From an uncultured Ruminococcus sp. (GTDB lineage Bacteria > Bacillota > Clostridia > Oscillospirales > Ruminococcaceae), in NCBI GenBank assembly GCA_900538575.1, contig UPZA01000003.1, forward strand, positions 1 to 64,000: a DNA stretch of 64,000 nucleotides, read 5' to 3'. The notes under the pieces are model-generated. The model searched no databases. It had not been told where the DNA came from and worked only from the letters and a program-made list of their open reading frames with translations. The translations under genes and the position numbers were made by a program. Below, one piece after another: positions 23,418 through 32,983 of this stretch; the stretch's first letter is position 1, and the number at the start of each line of letters is the position of its first letter.

Positions 23418-24163
23418 ACAAGTGGATATTCAATGAAAGAGTGAGTGAAAACGGAAAGGTGAGCCTGTTTATTTTTCCATGTTCGGGAGGAACAGCCTCC
23501 TCCTATCACAAATGGCATGAGTATCTGAATGAGGATATAGACATATATCCCGTTCAATATCCCATGAGGGAAAAACGTGCTAAAGATCCCATGCCAGATT
23601 CCATAACAGAACTCGCACAGCAGTTTTGTGATGAGTGCATTGAGCTTATAAGGGAAAAAGAATTTGCTTTTTTAGGTCATTGCGCAGGCAGTCTGGTGGG
23701 ATATGAAGCGGCGCTGTATCTGAAAGAAAAATACGGTCTTATACTGTCGACACTTTTTTCGGTAAGCATTCCCGCACCTAACAAGTTCAACCCGACATAC
23801 TTTGAAGGCAAGCCTATAAGTCGGCTTGACATGGATGGATTTATCAGGTTCTTAAAGGAGTTCATGCCCCTTGACGATTCTTTTTTTAATAATAAATTCG
23901 TCATGGAATATTACAGAAAGCTGACGGTGAAGGATTTCAGCCTTGCAGAGGGGTACAGCTACGACAGAAGCGCTCCCTTGGAGGGGGATATAGTTTCATT
24001 CATAGGTCGGGAAGACGCCTATATGTCCGAAGAAGACAGTTTGCTCTGGAAGGATTTTACACTGGGAAAATTTGAAAATGTCATGCTAAGCGGCGGACAT
24101 GATGTGTGCGAAACTTGCAGCAGGGACATTTGCGGTCAGGTAGAAAAGAAATTGATACGGTAA
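23414..24163 (+). CDS. Type II thioesterase with Cys in place of Ser (pair 1)
   Basis: A 249-aa hydrolase of the same family, with FPCSGGTASSYHKW at the start and YPVQYPMRE near residue 45. The nucleophile elbow reads GHCAG instead of GHSxG (near residue 88), so the expected Ser is a Cys. The Asp (GREDAYMSE) and the His (SGGHDVCE) are kept, so an active Cys enzyme is plausible. Cys thioesterases are less common and often favour acyl transfer or ring formation over hydrolysis. It is coupled to the preceding Ser-type enzyme (ATGA overlap), and the same Ser-Cys pairing recurs at 30740-32184. Confidence 0.9.
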   Translation: MNKWIFNERVSENGKVSLFIFPCSGGTASSYHKWHEYLNEDIDIYPVQYPMREKRAKDPMPDSITELAQQFCDECIELIREKEFAFLGHCAGSLVGYEAALYLKEKYGLILSTLFSVSIPAPNKFNPTYFEGKPISRLDMDGFIRFLKEFMPLDDSFFNNKFVMEYYRKLTVKDFSLAEGYSYDRSAPLEGDIVSFIGREDAYMSEEDSLLWKDFTLGKFENVMLSGGHDVCETCSRDICGQVEKKLIR

Positions 24164-24189
24164 AAAACAAATAAATTTTGGGAGGAATA

Positions 24190-27100
24190 ATGAACAATAA
24201 ATATTTACCATTGTCTGATGTGCAGCGTTCCTACTTTTACGGACGCAGCAAGGGTACTTTTTTAGGAGGGATCTCTACTCATTTTTACATTGAATGCATG
24301 ACAAGCCTTGACAAAGACAAGTTGGAAAAGGCGCTTAACAGCGTAATAAAAGAACAGCCGTCATTAAGGTCTTATATCACCTCTGACGGTATGCAGTGCT
24401 GCATGGACGAAGCCCCCGAATATTACAGAATAAAGGAAACGGATATTTCCCGCCTTTCCTATGAAGAGCAGGAGAAAAAGCTACTGGAGATAAGAAAGCG
24501 CTGCTCAAACCGTATTTTCGATCTTGACAGCTGGCCTATGTTTGAATTTAATATATGCATTACGGGCAGGGATAAAAATGTGATGATAATTGATTCAGAT
24601 ATGATGATAATGGACGGACTAAGTACGGAAATACTTATCGAATCACTGTATAAATACTATGAAAAGGACGAGCCTGTACGGGAAATATCCATAGAAGCCT
24701 TTGAAGATCATATTGCTTTAAAGGAACAGAAAAAAGCTGAAAATTATGACAATGACAAGGCGTTTTGGAAAGAGATAATAGAGGAACTTCCTTCGGGTCC
24801 CCATTTTGAGAGAACAGGCGGCAATGAGGAACGCACCTTTGATACCCGTGAAATAAGTGTTCCTGCGGATAAGTGGGGAGCAAAAAGTCGTGAACTGAAA
24901 AGCGAAAGGATACTCCCGTCGGTATATCTTACTGCCGCCTATGCAAAGCTGCTATCAAGGTGGTGCGGTCAGAGCAGGATAACGCTTAACATGACCATGT
25001 CCAACAGAAAGGGAAATGCCAAAGCTCTTTTAAATGCCATAGGCGATTTTACCGAGGTCATGCTTGTGGATTTCGATTTCAGCATGAAAAAAAGCCTTAA
25101 AGAAGCGGCAAAGGAAACACAGAAAAAAATAAGCCTCCGAAAAAAACACGGAAGCGTCGCAAGCTCGGAACTGATAAAGGATTATATGTCCCTAAACGGC
25201 GGCGGAAACGGTTTCCCGTTCCCTGCTGTATGTACCTGTATGCTGTTTGATCTTGCAGGCAGTAAATGGGACTGGCTGGGCGAAAGGCGGTATCAGATAA
25301 GTCAAACGCCGCAAGTGATACTTGATAATCAGATTTCCCTTAAAGAGGGACGGCTTTGCATCCACTGGGATTTTTTGGGAGAGTATTTCCCGGAAGGCAG
25401 AATAGAGAGTATGCAAGAGGAATATTGCAGTATCATCACCGATAATACAGAAAAGCTTCAGCAGCAATACGATTCCTTTGCTTTTAAATACAACGACACA
25501 TTCAAGGAAAAGGAAAAAAACACTCTTGTAAGACTTTTTGCAGATCAGGTGAAAAAATTTCCCAACAAAACAGCGGTTGCCGACATGAAGCAAAGCTACA
25601 CCTACAGTGAAATTGACCGTTTTTCCGATATTGTCGCAGATCACATAATCAAAAACCACAAGGCGAGATCGGCTATTATCATGCGAATGACAAGGAGCAG
25701 AAATGCTGTTGTTGCGGCATTAGGCGTCATAAAAGCAGGCGGGTACTATATCCCCGTTGCACATAATTGTCCTCAAAAAAGACTTGAATTTATAAAGGAA
25801 CAGTCGGAAAGCGAATTGATACTCACCGATGAGAATGTAAAGGAAATACTTGCCGACGGTGAATGTGGACGGCGCTACGATCTCTCCGAGCCTGAAAGCA
25901 TAGCTTATGTTATATACACATCTGGAAGTACAGGTACGCCAAAGGGCGTGGTGATAACCCATGATGCCGTCTGCAATACGATAACGGATATAAACGTCAG
26001 ATTCTCTATAAACAGTGATGATAAAATTATCGGTATCTCCTCTTTCAGTTTTGATCTTTCGGTCTTCGATATTTTCGGTGCACTTTCCTCGGGGGCACAG
26101 CTAAAACTTGCTCCATCGGCATATGATATGCACTTGATAAAAGATATTATGACCAAAGAGGGCGTCACTATATGGAACACAGTCCCCTCCATAATGGAAC
26201 TTTTAATAAACAATCTTGATGAGGGACAAAAATACAATTCGCTGCGTACAGTGTTGCTAAGCGGTGACTGGATACCTTTGAACCTTCTCCAAAAGATAAA
26301 AAATACCTTCCCGAATGCACAGGTCATCAGCTTGGGCGGTGCAACGGAAGGGGCCATTTGGTCGATATATTATCCTGTGGAAGAAGTGGAAAAGGACTGG
26401 AACTCCGTACCCTACGGCTATCCCCTTGATAATCAGACCATCTGGATAATGGACGATGATGACAACATTTGTCCCCCCGGAGTTCGTGGAGAGATATGCA
26501 TAGGCGGCAGAGGAGTTGCCCATGGCTACCTCAATGATGAGGAGCGTACCAAAAAACAGTTTTTTAACCATGAAAAGCTGGGCCGCATATACAGAACAGG
26601 CGATCTTGGACTTCTGTCACCAAAGGGCTATGTGATATTTTTGGGACGCAAGGACTTTCAAGTTAAGCTGTACGGCTACCGTATCGAACTGGGAGAGATA
26701 GAAAGCTGTCTGTGTCGGTGCGAAAACGTGTCCGAAGCAGTGGCAACGGTCAAGGAGGTAAACGGCGTTCAAAAGCTGTTCGCATATGTAACGCCCATGT
26801 CTGTGCCGGGGACAGGGGCAGTAAGTGACGTTCAAAGCACAGGCGGTACAGATACGCCTATAAGGGTGTTCACCGCCGAAGGTAATGAAAAATTTATCCT
26901 GCCTCGGGAAGATACGAACCATGCATATCCGAATATGACCGAAATGTATACGGCGCTTAATAGCAGGGTAATGGATTATATGATACCCGATGATATAATC
27001 ATTATGGAAAGCCTGCCTTATACTGCCAATAAAAAGGTGAACAGAAAGAATCTGCCTGTAGTAAATATGGTACAGGCGGAGGACGAAGTATATGAAGCGC

Positions 27101-27357
27101 CCGAGACGGAAACGGAAACGATGCTTGCAGCGCTTATCGGCGAGATGATTGGCAATGAAAATGTAAGTGTCGGGGCAAATCTTATAAATTCGGGTATCGA
27201 CTCCCTTAAAGGTATTACTCTCAATACAAAGCTGCACGACAGGGGTATAAACATAGGATTATCTGAGATATATGCAAATCCTACAATTCGTCAGCTTGGA
27301 AAGCTGATAGATGAGAGCGGTAACGGCAATGAAGATATGGAATTTGGAGAGATATAG
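24190..27357 (+). CDS. NRPS module Cy-A(Cys)-PCP
   Basis: A 1055-aa single-module synthetase. The first about 420 residues are a heterocyclisation (Cy) domain: the N-terminal VQRSYFYGR motif and, near residue 136, DMMIMDGLS, the D-x4-D-x2-S motif replacing the HHxxxDG of ordinary C domains. The adenylation domain (about 450-920) has YTSGSTGTPKG near 575 and ends near TANKKVNRKNLP. Its specificity pocket reads approximately D-L-F-N-L-S-L-I-W, almost the known Cys code. A non-core stretch of about 40 residues lies between motifs A8 and A10 (about 877-915). The carrier domain has SGIDSLKGI near residue 1001. It should activate Cys and cyclise it to a thiazoline. It starts at 24190 with ggagg, and the next module begins 2 bases after its stop. 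Confidence 0.94.
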   Translation: MNNKYLPLSDVQRSYFYGRSKGTFLGGISTHFYIECMTSLDKDKLEKALNSVIKEQPSLRSYITSDGMQCCMDEAPEYYRIKETDISRLSYEEQEKKLLEIRKRCSNRIFDLDSWPMFEFNICITGRDKNVMIIDSDMMIMDGLSTEILIESLYKYYEKDEPVREISIEAFEDHIALKEQKKAENYDNDKAFWKEIIEELPSGPHFERTGGNEERTFDTREISVPADKWGAKSRELKSERILPSVYLTAAYAKLLSRWCGQSRITLNMTMSNRKGNAKALLNAIGDFTEVMLVDFDFSMKKSLKEAAKETQKKISLRKKHGSVASSELIKDYMSLNGGGNGFPFPAVCTCMLFDLAGSKWDWLGERRYQISQTPQVILDNQISLKEGRLCIHWDFLGEYFPEGRIESMQEEYCSIITDNTEKLQQQYDSFAFKYNDTFKEKEKNTLVRLFADQVKKFPNKTAVADMKQSYTYSEIDRFSDIVADHIIKNHKARSAIIMRMTRSRNAVVAALGVIKAGGYYIPVAHNCPQKRLEFIKEQSESELILTDENVKEILADGECGRRYDLSEPESIAYVIYTSGSTGTPKGVVITHDAVCNTITDINVRFSINSDDKIIGISSFSFDLSVFDIFGALSSGAQLKLAPSAYDMHLIKDIMTKEGVTIWNTVPSIMELLINNLDEGQKYNSLRTVLLSGDWIPLNLLQKIKNTFPNAQVISLGGATEGAIWSIYYPVEEVEKDWNSVPYGYPLDNQTIWIMDDDDNICPPGVRGEICIGGRGVAHGYLNDEERTKKQFFNHEKLGRIYRTGDLGLLSPKGYVIFLGRKDFQVKLYGYRIELGEIESCLCRCENVSEAVATVKEVNGVQKLFAYVTPMSVPGTGAVSDVQSTGGTDTPIRVFTAEGNEKFILPREDTNHAYPNMTEMYTALNSRVMDYMIPDDIIIMESLPYTANKKVNRKNLPVVNMVQAEDEVYEAPETETETMLAALIGEMIGNENVSVGANLINSGIDSLKGITLNTKLHDRGINIGLSEIYANPTIRQLGKLIDESGNGNEDMEFGEI

Positions 27358-27359
27358 AA

Positions 27360-30300
27360 ATGAATGAAAATAGTGAAGAAATGAAAACCGACGATCTTAT
27401 CGCTTCTTTGGAAGATAAGGGCATAAAACTTTGGACGGACAACGGGAAGCTGCGTTATTCCGCACCACAAGGCGTTATGAACAGTAACATAGTACAGCTT
27501 TTGAAGAATAACAAAGATAGCTTAATGGAAAATCTGAGCCGTGCAAAGGACGATCTTAAAATAATCCATGACGAAGAAAAAAGATATGAAAGGTTTTCTC
27601 TTTCGGGTATTCAGGGCGCATACCTTATGGGAAGGTCAAAGAACATGGAGTACGGCGGTCTTGCCTGCCATATCTACATGGAGTTTGAATATGACAAGTT
27701 GGAAAGAGAAAAGACACAAAATATCTGGAACAGAATCATATCTGAGAACGATATGCTCCATGCGGTCATAGACCGTGAAGGCTGGCAAAGAGTTCTTCCC
27801 GAATGGAACAGATTTGAGCTAAATGAGAACGATCTTACAGAACTTTCGGAATCACAGCAGTCTGAAGCGATGGAGAAGATAAAGCGCCGACTTGGGAACA
27901 GAGTATTCAACACGACAGAACTACCGCTCTTTGAGGTAGAACTTTCACAGCTTGGAAACTGTACTGTCATGCACTTTTCCATTGATATGCTCATAGTGGA
28001 CTGGACAAGCGTTTGGCTGATGCTAAACAAATTTGAAGAGTATTACTACAACGGCGATGATATAGAAAAGCATAAACTTACCATTACCTTCCGTGACTAC
28101 ATGGAAGCATACAAAAATATCCCCGACACCCAAATGTACAAAAAAGCTGAAAAATACTGGAAAGAACGCATAAACGATCTTCCCTCGGCGCCACAGCTGC
28201 CTGTAGTTGGTAGAGGCGGACAGGAATTTAAGCGTTTTGAACTGCGACTTCCCGAAAAGGATTGGTTGTTTTTCAAGTCACAGGCACAGAAGATAGGTGT
28301 TACTCCCGTTGCGGCGCTTGTTACGGCATATAGTTCAGCGCTTGAAAGATTCAGTACAAATAAAAGGTTCATTTTAAATCTCACCACCCTTAACAGAATG
28401 CCCCTTGACGAACAGGTAAAAAGCCTTATCGGCGATTTTACTTCCCTAAGCCTTATCACTATTGACAACAGAGGTGACATGACTTTCTCACAAAGAGCCG
28501 CAGATACCAATAAGACCTTGTTTGAAGTATTGGATAACCGCCTGTATACGGGTATGGAAGTGGCAAGGGAGAAAACAAGGCTCGGAACAGGTGATAAATT
28601 CCTTATGCCCTATGTGTTCACAAGTTCGGTGGGACTTATTAACAATGAGCAGTCCGGAGCTATGAAGGGAAGATACCGGGGCGGTATCAGTCAGACGCCT
28701 CAGGTGTTCATAGACTGTCAGGTAATGGACGGGAAATGGGGGCTTATCATAAACTGGGACGTCCGTGATGACATATTCCCTCAAGGACTGCCAGAAAGAA
28801 TGTTTGAACTGTTTTCGGACAGGATAAGGGAACTCGCCCGATCCGCCGGTAAGTGGAACGAGAGCAGTCTTATCGAATTGGAAGAGACTGAAAAATACTC
28901 CGACGAAAACAACTACCAAAGGCTGCCAGAACATCTTATCCATGAAAATATACTGAAAAGCGCCGAGATGTACCCTAACAAAACAGCGGTGGCTGACAGC
29001 GAAAACGAATGGAGTTACAGCGAACTTGTAAAAAGAGCGTCTGCGGTCGCACTGGAACTTAGAAAAAGAGATGTCAAACGAGGTTCATATATAGCCGTAG
29101 TCATGCCCAAATCGGTATGGCAGACAGCAGCGGTAATTGGAATATTATCGGAGGGCTGCGGGTATGTCCCCATTGATGCGGAACAGGCTAAAAACAGGCG
29201 CAGGCTGGTACTGGATAATGCAGACATTAAGGCGGTTCTTACGGTAAGTGGCTATGATGAAGGCTTTGAAGGGTATGATGTTATAAAGGCAGATACTCTA
29301 CCCATAGCGGGCAAAAGCGTGCTCAAAGCCGAAGGCAATCCTGAAGATGTGGCTTACATAATACATACATCCGGTTCAACAGGCGTCCCCAAGGGAGTGG
29401 TGATAACCCACAAGGCTGCTGTAAACACCATAGAGGACATAAACAACAGATTCGGAGTATGCTCAGATGATGCTATACTCGGACTGTCACAGCTTAATTT
29501 CGATCTCTCCGTGTATGATATATTCGGTGTACTGTCTGTGGGAGGTACTCTTGTTTATCCCTCAAAGGAAAAGTACACTAATCCCTCCCACTGGGCAGAA
29601 CTTATAAGCAAGTATGATATTACCTTATGGAACAGCGTTCCTGCATTTGCACAGATACTTTGTTCGTATCTTGACACAGAAAAGAATTTGACTTATAACA
29701 ACTTCAAGACAGTAATGCTTTCAGGCGACTGGATACCCCTTGAACTTCCCGACGCTCTGAAAAGGTATATGCCAAACGTGCGTATAGCTTGTATGGGCGG
29801 CGCAACAGAAGCATCTATATGGTCTAATATCCATGAATATAGTTCCCTCAGACCTGAATGGAAAAGCATTCCCTACGGCAGGGCGCTTTTGAATCAGGAA
29901 ATGTATGTAATGGACGAAAACCTGAACATATGCCCTATGGGTGTAAAGGGAGAGATATGTATAGGTGGCGTCGGACTTGCAAAGGGTTATCTGAATGACA
30001 AGGAAAAAACCGATATATCCTTTGTTACAGCGCCAAACGGCAAGCGTATATACAAAACAGGAGATATGGGAAGATACGACGCAAATGACGAGATAGAGTT
30101 CCTTGGCAGAATGGACACACAGGTAAAGATAAGAGGGCACAGAATAGAACTGGGAGAAATAGAAAGCTGTTTCAATTCCTGCGACGGGGTGAGCAATTCC
30201 GTATCGGTACTGATAAAAAAGGACAGGGTAATGAAACTGGTTCTTTTTGTAACAGCTGAGGGCGGTACAAATGAGGAAGCGCTGAGAAAGTATGCTAAAG

Positions 30301-30704
30301 ATAATATCCCCGAATACATGATCCCCGACAGGTTTGTGTTTCTCCGCGAAATGCCTTTGACACCAAACGGAAAGGTAAACAACCATAAACTTAAAGAACT
30401 TGCGGAAAAGCTCATCTCCGAAAGCAAAAGCGATATCAATGAAACGGACGCGCTGATGACACCTACGGAAATAAAAGCCGCGGAGATAGTAAAAAGGACG
30501 CTTGGTATCGACAGTGTAGATCCGAATGCGAACCTTTATGACTACGGTGCAAACTCATTGGTAATGGCACAGCTTGCAGGGGAACTTGCGCCAATGATCA
30601 AGGACGCATCAGCCTTCGACAGTATACTGATGAATCTGTTTGAAAAGCCTACGGTACATTCGGCGGCTGAGGCGATAGATGAGATAAACAGCGGCAATTA
30701 TTAG
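27360..30704 (+). CDS. NRPS module TubC-Cy-A(Cys)-PCP
   Basis: A 1114-aa synthetase with an N-terminal TubC-type docking domain (about residues 8-60: LIASLEDKGIKLWTDNGKL and APQG), which should bind the C-terminus of a partner synthetase. A Cy domain follows (IQGAYLMGR near 80; DMLIVDWTS near 209), then an A domain with HTSGSTGVPKG near 670. Its pocket reads about D-L-Y-N-M-S-M-I-W, the same as the Cys code of the yersiniabactin HMWP2 type. The carrier domain has YGANSLVMAQ near 1061. It probably adds and cyclises the second Cys. Only 2 bases separate it from the previous gene. Confidence 0.94.
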   Translation: MNENSEEMKTDDLIASLEDKGIKLWTDNGKLRYSAPQGVMNSNIVQLLKNNKDSLMENLSRAKDDLKIIHDEEKRYERFSLSGIQGAYLMGRSKNMEYGGLACHIYMEFEYDKLEREKTQNIWNRIISENDMLHAVIDREGWQRVLPEWNRFELNENDLTELSESQQSEAMEKIKRRLGNRVFNTTELPLFEVELSQLGNCTVMHFSIDMLIVDWTSVWLMLNKFEEYYYNGDDIEKHKLTITFRDYMEAYKNIPDTQMYKKAEKYWKERINDLPSAPQLPVVGRGGQEFKRFELRLPEKDWLFFKSQAQKIGVTPVAALVTAYSSALERFSTNKRFILNLTTLNRMPLDEQVKSLIGDFTSLSLITIDNRGDMTFSQRAADTNKTLFEVLDNRLYTGMEVAREKTRLGTGDKFLMPYVFTSSVGLINNEQSGAMKGRYRGGISQTPQVFIDCQVMDGKWGLIINWDVRDDIFPQGLPERMFELFSDRIRELARSAGKWNESSLIELEETEKYSDENNYQRLPEHLIHENILKSAEMYPNKTAVADSENEWSYSELVKRASAVALELRKRDVKRGSYIAVVMPKSVWQTAAVIGILSEGCGYVPIDAEQAKNRRRLVLDNADIKAVLTVSGYDEGFEGYDVIKADTLPIAGKSVLKAEGNPEDVAYIIHTSGSTGVPKGVVITHKAAVNTIEDINNRFGVCSDDAILGLSQLNFDLSVYDIFGVLSVGGTLVYPSKEKYTNPSHWAELISKYDITLWNSVPAFAQILCSYLDTEKNLTYNNFKTVMLSGDWIPLELPDALKRYMPNVRIACMGGATEASIWSNIHEYSSLRPEWKSIPYGRALLNQEMYVMDENLNICPMGVKGEICIGGVGLAKGYLNDKEKTDISFVTAPNGKRIYKTGDMGRYDANDEIEFLGRMDTQVKIRGHRIELGEIESCFNSCDGVSNSVSVLIKKDRVMKLVLFVTAEGGTNEEALRKYAKDNIPEYMIPDRFVFLREMPLTPNGKVNNHKLKELAEKLISESKSDINETDALMTPTEIKAAEIVKRTLGIDSVDPNANLYDYGANSLVMAQLAGELAPMIKDASAFDSILMNLFEKPTVHSAAEAIDEINSGNY

Positions 30705-30739
30705 GCTATACCTTATATTAATTATCGGAGGTTAATCTA

Positions 30740-31429
30740 TTGAAAAAAATAAAACTATTCTGTTATCCTTGGTCGGGAGGAAACGGCGCTTTATTCTTTA
30801 AGTATTCAAAACTCCTTGGGGAAAATTTTGATATAATACCGTCGGACATGGATATTGACGAAAGCAAGTCATTCAAGGAAAATATAACTGCCGCCGCCGA
30901 TAAGGTGACTAAGAAGTTGGAGAAGGATGAAATGTTTATCCTTTTCGGTCACAGTATGGGAGCCGTAGTCGCCTTTGAAATTGCTAAGCTATTAGTCCGA
31001 AAGATAGACTGTGACCGGATGGGACTGATAATATCGGGTATGCTCCCTCCCACAAGGGAACTGTTGGGACAGCTTGACAGCGATCTTACCCGTGAAAGCG
31101 CCAAAAGCTATTCCTCGGAGCTGGGCATGAATAATCTTGATATGCTACCCGATGCTTTTCTCGATGGGGTAATTTCAAAGATGAATAAGGACAACAGATT
31201 CCTTAAAGGCTACGAAAGCTGCGAAAACGGTAAAATACCCTCTCCAACAGCGGTGATATATTCGGAGCAGGAACTTGAAATGGGAAAGCCCGAAGCATGG
31301 GCGGAACTGCTCAGCGGCGATGTGGAATATATAACTGTTAACGGCAAGCATTTTTACTTGACGGAGGATATAGCGCCCGTTAGTTTCGCCATAAAAAGCA
31401 TCGGCGAAAAACTACAAAAAGGCAGGTGA
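30740..31429 (+). CDS. Type II thioesterase, Ser nucleophile (pair 2)
   Basis: A 229-aa hydrolase starting at TTG after cggagg. Motifs: LFCYPWSGGNGALFF at the N-terminus, GHSMG near residue 75, a possible acidic residue in YSEQELEMG, and His in NGKHFYLTE near 207. It is shorter than the other three and lacks part of the lid. It resembles the Ser enzyme at 22677 in the first 100 residues. Its stop overlaps the region before the next hydrolase. Likely editing or release enzyme for the assembly line. Confidence 0.9.
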   Translation: MKKIKLFCYPWSGGNGALFFKYSKLLGENFDIIPSDMDIDESKSFKENITAAADKVTKKLEKDEMFILFGHSMGAVVAFEIAKLLVRKIDCDRMGLIISGMLPPTRELLGQLDSDLTRESAKSYSSELGMNNLDMLPDAFLDGVISKMNKDNRFLKGYESCENGKIPSPTAVIYSEQELEMGKPEAWAELLSGDVEYITVNGKHFYLTEDIAPVSFAIKSIGEKLQKGR

Positions 31430-31437
31430 TAAAACAT

Positions 31438-32184
31438 ATGGCAGAAAATTGGTTCAAGTATGAGGACGGCGCAGCAGACTCCCGAGGAAATGTATTCTTG
31501 TTCCCGCATGCGGGAAGCTCCGCTTCTTTCTTTGCACCTTGGAAACGTAATGTCCCACATGAATGCGGTTTTTATCCCGTACAATATCCGGGACGGGAAA
31601 ACCGCCGCAGGGATGCGGTTTCCGTAACAATAAGGGAACTGGCAGAGAGATTCGTAAAGGACGAAGGAGAGCTTTTAGTTCAAAAGCCCTTTGTGCTTTT
31701 CGGTCATTGTATGGGAGCATTGATATGCTGGGAGATAGCGCTGGAACTTCAAAGAAACAGCATGAAAATGCCCTGTGCCGTAGTTGTATCTTCCTCCGCT
31801 TCTCCTGCCGAAAGAGCAATAAAGAATGCAGATGATATGAGCCGTGACGATATAGTGGACTATCTATGTGAAATGGGCTTTATCGACAGGTCTATAACCA
31901 GGGAAAAGGAATTTTTTGAATACTATATGTACCTTATGAAAATAGACATGACGCTGCTAAGAAATTATGACTATGAGGGACAGAGGGAACAGAAAGTAAA
32001 TTGTCCTATATATTCCTTTAACGGCAGAGACGATGACAAAAAGCTGTTGGAGCAGTCTTTGGAATGGGAGAAATTCACAAAAAACGGCTTTGAACAAAAA
32101 CTGTTTGAGGGCGGACATTTTTATTTAAGCGATGATCCTCAAGGCGTCGTGGCGAGTCTTGAGGAGATGATCTTCAGAGGGTAA
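31438..32184 (+). CDS. Type II thioesterase with Cys in place of Ser (pair 2)
   Basis: A 248-aa hydrolase with FPHAGSSASFFAPW, YPVQYPGRE near residue 44 and the elbow GHCMG near 86, so the nucleophile is again Cys. Asp is in NGRDDDKK near 200 and His in EGGHFYLSD near 227. It resembles the Cys enzyme at 23414 (shared YPVQYP and GHC). A GTG at 31426 overlaps the previous stop but lies too close to its site; the ATG at 31438 is better spaced. The repeat of a Ser-Cys pair suggests one ancestral pair was duplicated. Confidence 0.9.
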   Translation: MAENWFKYEDGAADSRGNVFLFPHAGSSASFFAPWKRNVPHECGFYPVQYPGRENRRRDAVSVTIRELAERFVKDEGELLVQKPFVLFGHCMGALICWEIALELQRNSMKMPCAVVVSSSASPAERAIKNADDMSRDDIVDYLCEMGFIDRSITREKEFFEYYMYLMKIDMTLLRNYDYEGQREQKVNCPIYSFNGRDDDKKLLEQSLEWEKFTKNGFEQKLFEGGHFYLSDDPQGVVASLEEMIFRG

Positions 32185-32283
32185 CAAACTATAAATGAGC
32201 ATTATCAGCCAAATGCCAAAAATGCAGCATCAACGTTATGGAGTATTGGATAACAAGTAGTAAACAGGAGGAAAGATCGGTCT

Positions 32284-32982
32284 ATGTTTATTAAAGTAAA
32301 TGATCTAAAAAAAAGTTATGGAAACGGCAGGATGAGCGCCGAAATTTTAAAGGGCGTCAGTTTTGAAGTGAAGGTAGGCGAGATACTGACTGTTCTCGGA
32401 CCTTCGGGTTCGGGTAAGTCTACCCTGCTGAATCTGATAGGGGGACTTGATACCGCCGATTCGGGAAGTATACAAATAGACGGGACGGATATTGTGGGAC
32501 TTTCCGAAAAGAAGTTGTCCGCATTCAGAAGAAACACTTTCGGATTTATATATCAGTTTTACAATCTGGTGTCGGATCTGAATGTTTATGAAAACGTTGA
32601 GGTATGCCACTGGCTTGGAGACAAATCTTTAGAAATAGAGGATATGCTGAGCAGAGTGGGAATGATGGAGCATAAAAACAAATTCCCCGACGAACTTTCA
32701 GGGGGAATGCAGCAAAGGGTCAGCATTGCAAGAGCCTTGTCTAAAAATCCAAAGATACTTTTTTGCGACGAACCCACAGGCGCTCTTGATTACAGATCGG
32801 CACACGATGTTTTGGAAGTTATAGAGGATATACACAAAAAATCAAATACGACCATAATCATAGTGACGCATAACACCGCCATTGCAGATATGTCAGACCA
32901 TGTTATCGAGATTAAGGACGGTATGGTAGCTTTGGATAAATACAATGACAATATCCTTTCAGCAGCGGAGGTGGAATGGTAA
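32284..32982 (+). CDS. MacB/LolD-type ABC ATPase
   Basis: A 232-aa ATPase. Walker A is GPSGSGKS near residue 40, the signature LSGGMQQR near 139 and Walker B ILFCDEPTGALD near 158, with THNTAIAD after it. The Q-loop region FGFIYQFYNLVSDLNVYENV and the overall length are typical of the MacB/LolD/FtsE group, which works with FtsX-like permeases rather than carrying substrate directly. It partners with the permease that follows 1 base later. In an NRPS operon it may export the product or give self-protection. Preceded by a 99-base gap with the site aggaggaaa. Confidence 0.94.
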   Translation: MFIKVNDLKKSYGNGRMSAEILKGVSFEVKVGEILTVLGPSGSGKSTLLNLIGGLDTADSGSIQIDGTDIVGLSEKKLSAFRRNTFGFIYQFYNLVSDLNVYENVEVCHWLGDKSLEIEDMLSRVGMMEHKNKFPDELSGGMQQRVSIARALSKNPKILFCDEPTGALDYRSAHDVLEVIEDIHKKSNTTIIIVTHNTAIADMSDHVIEIKDGMVALDKYNDNILSAAEVEW

Positions 32983-32983
32983 A

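Noticed and set aside
26617..27237. 206-aa minus-strand frame opposite the first NRPS module (and similar long antisense frames at 29721-30386, 39465-39965 and 45243-45812)
   Set aside because: They lie wholly opposite well-supported synthetase or transporter domains, lack ribosome-binding sites and have no protein-like composition.
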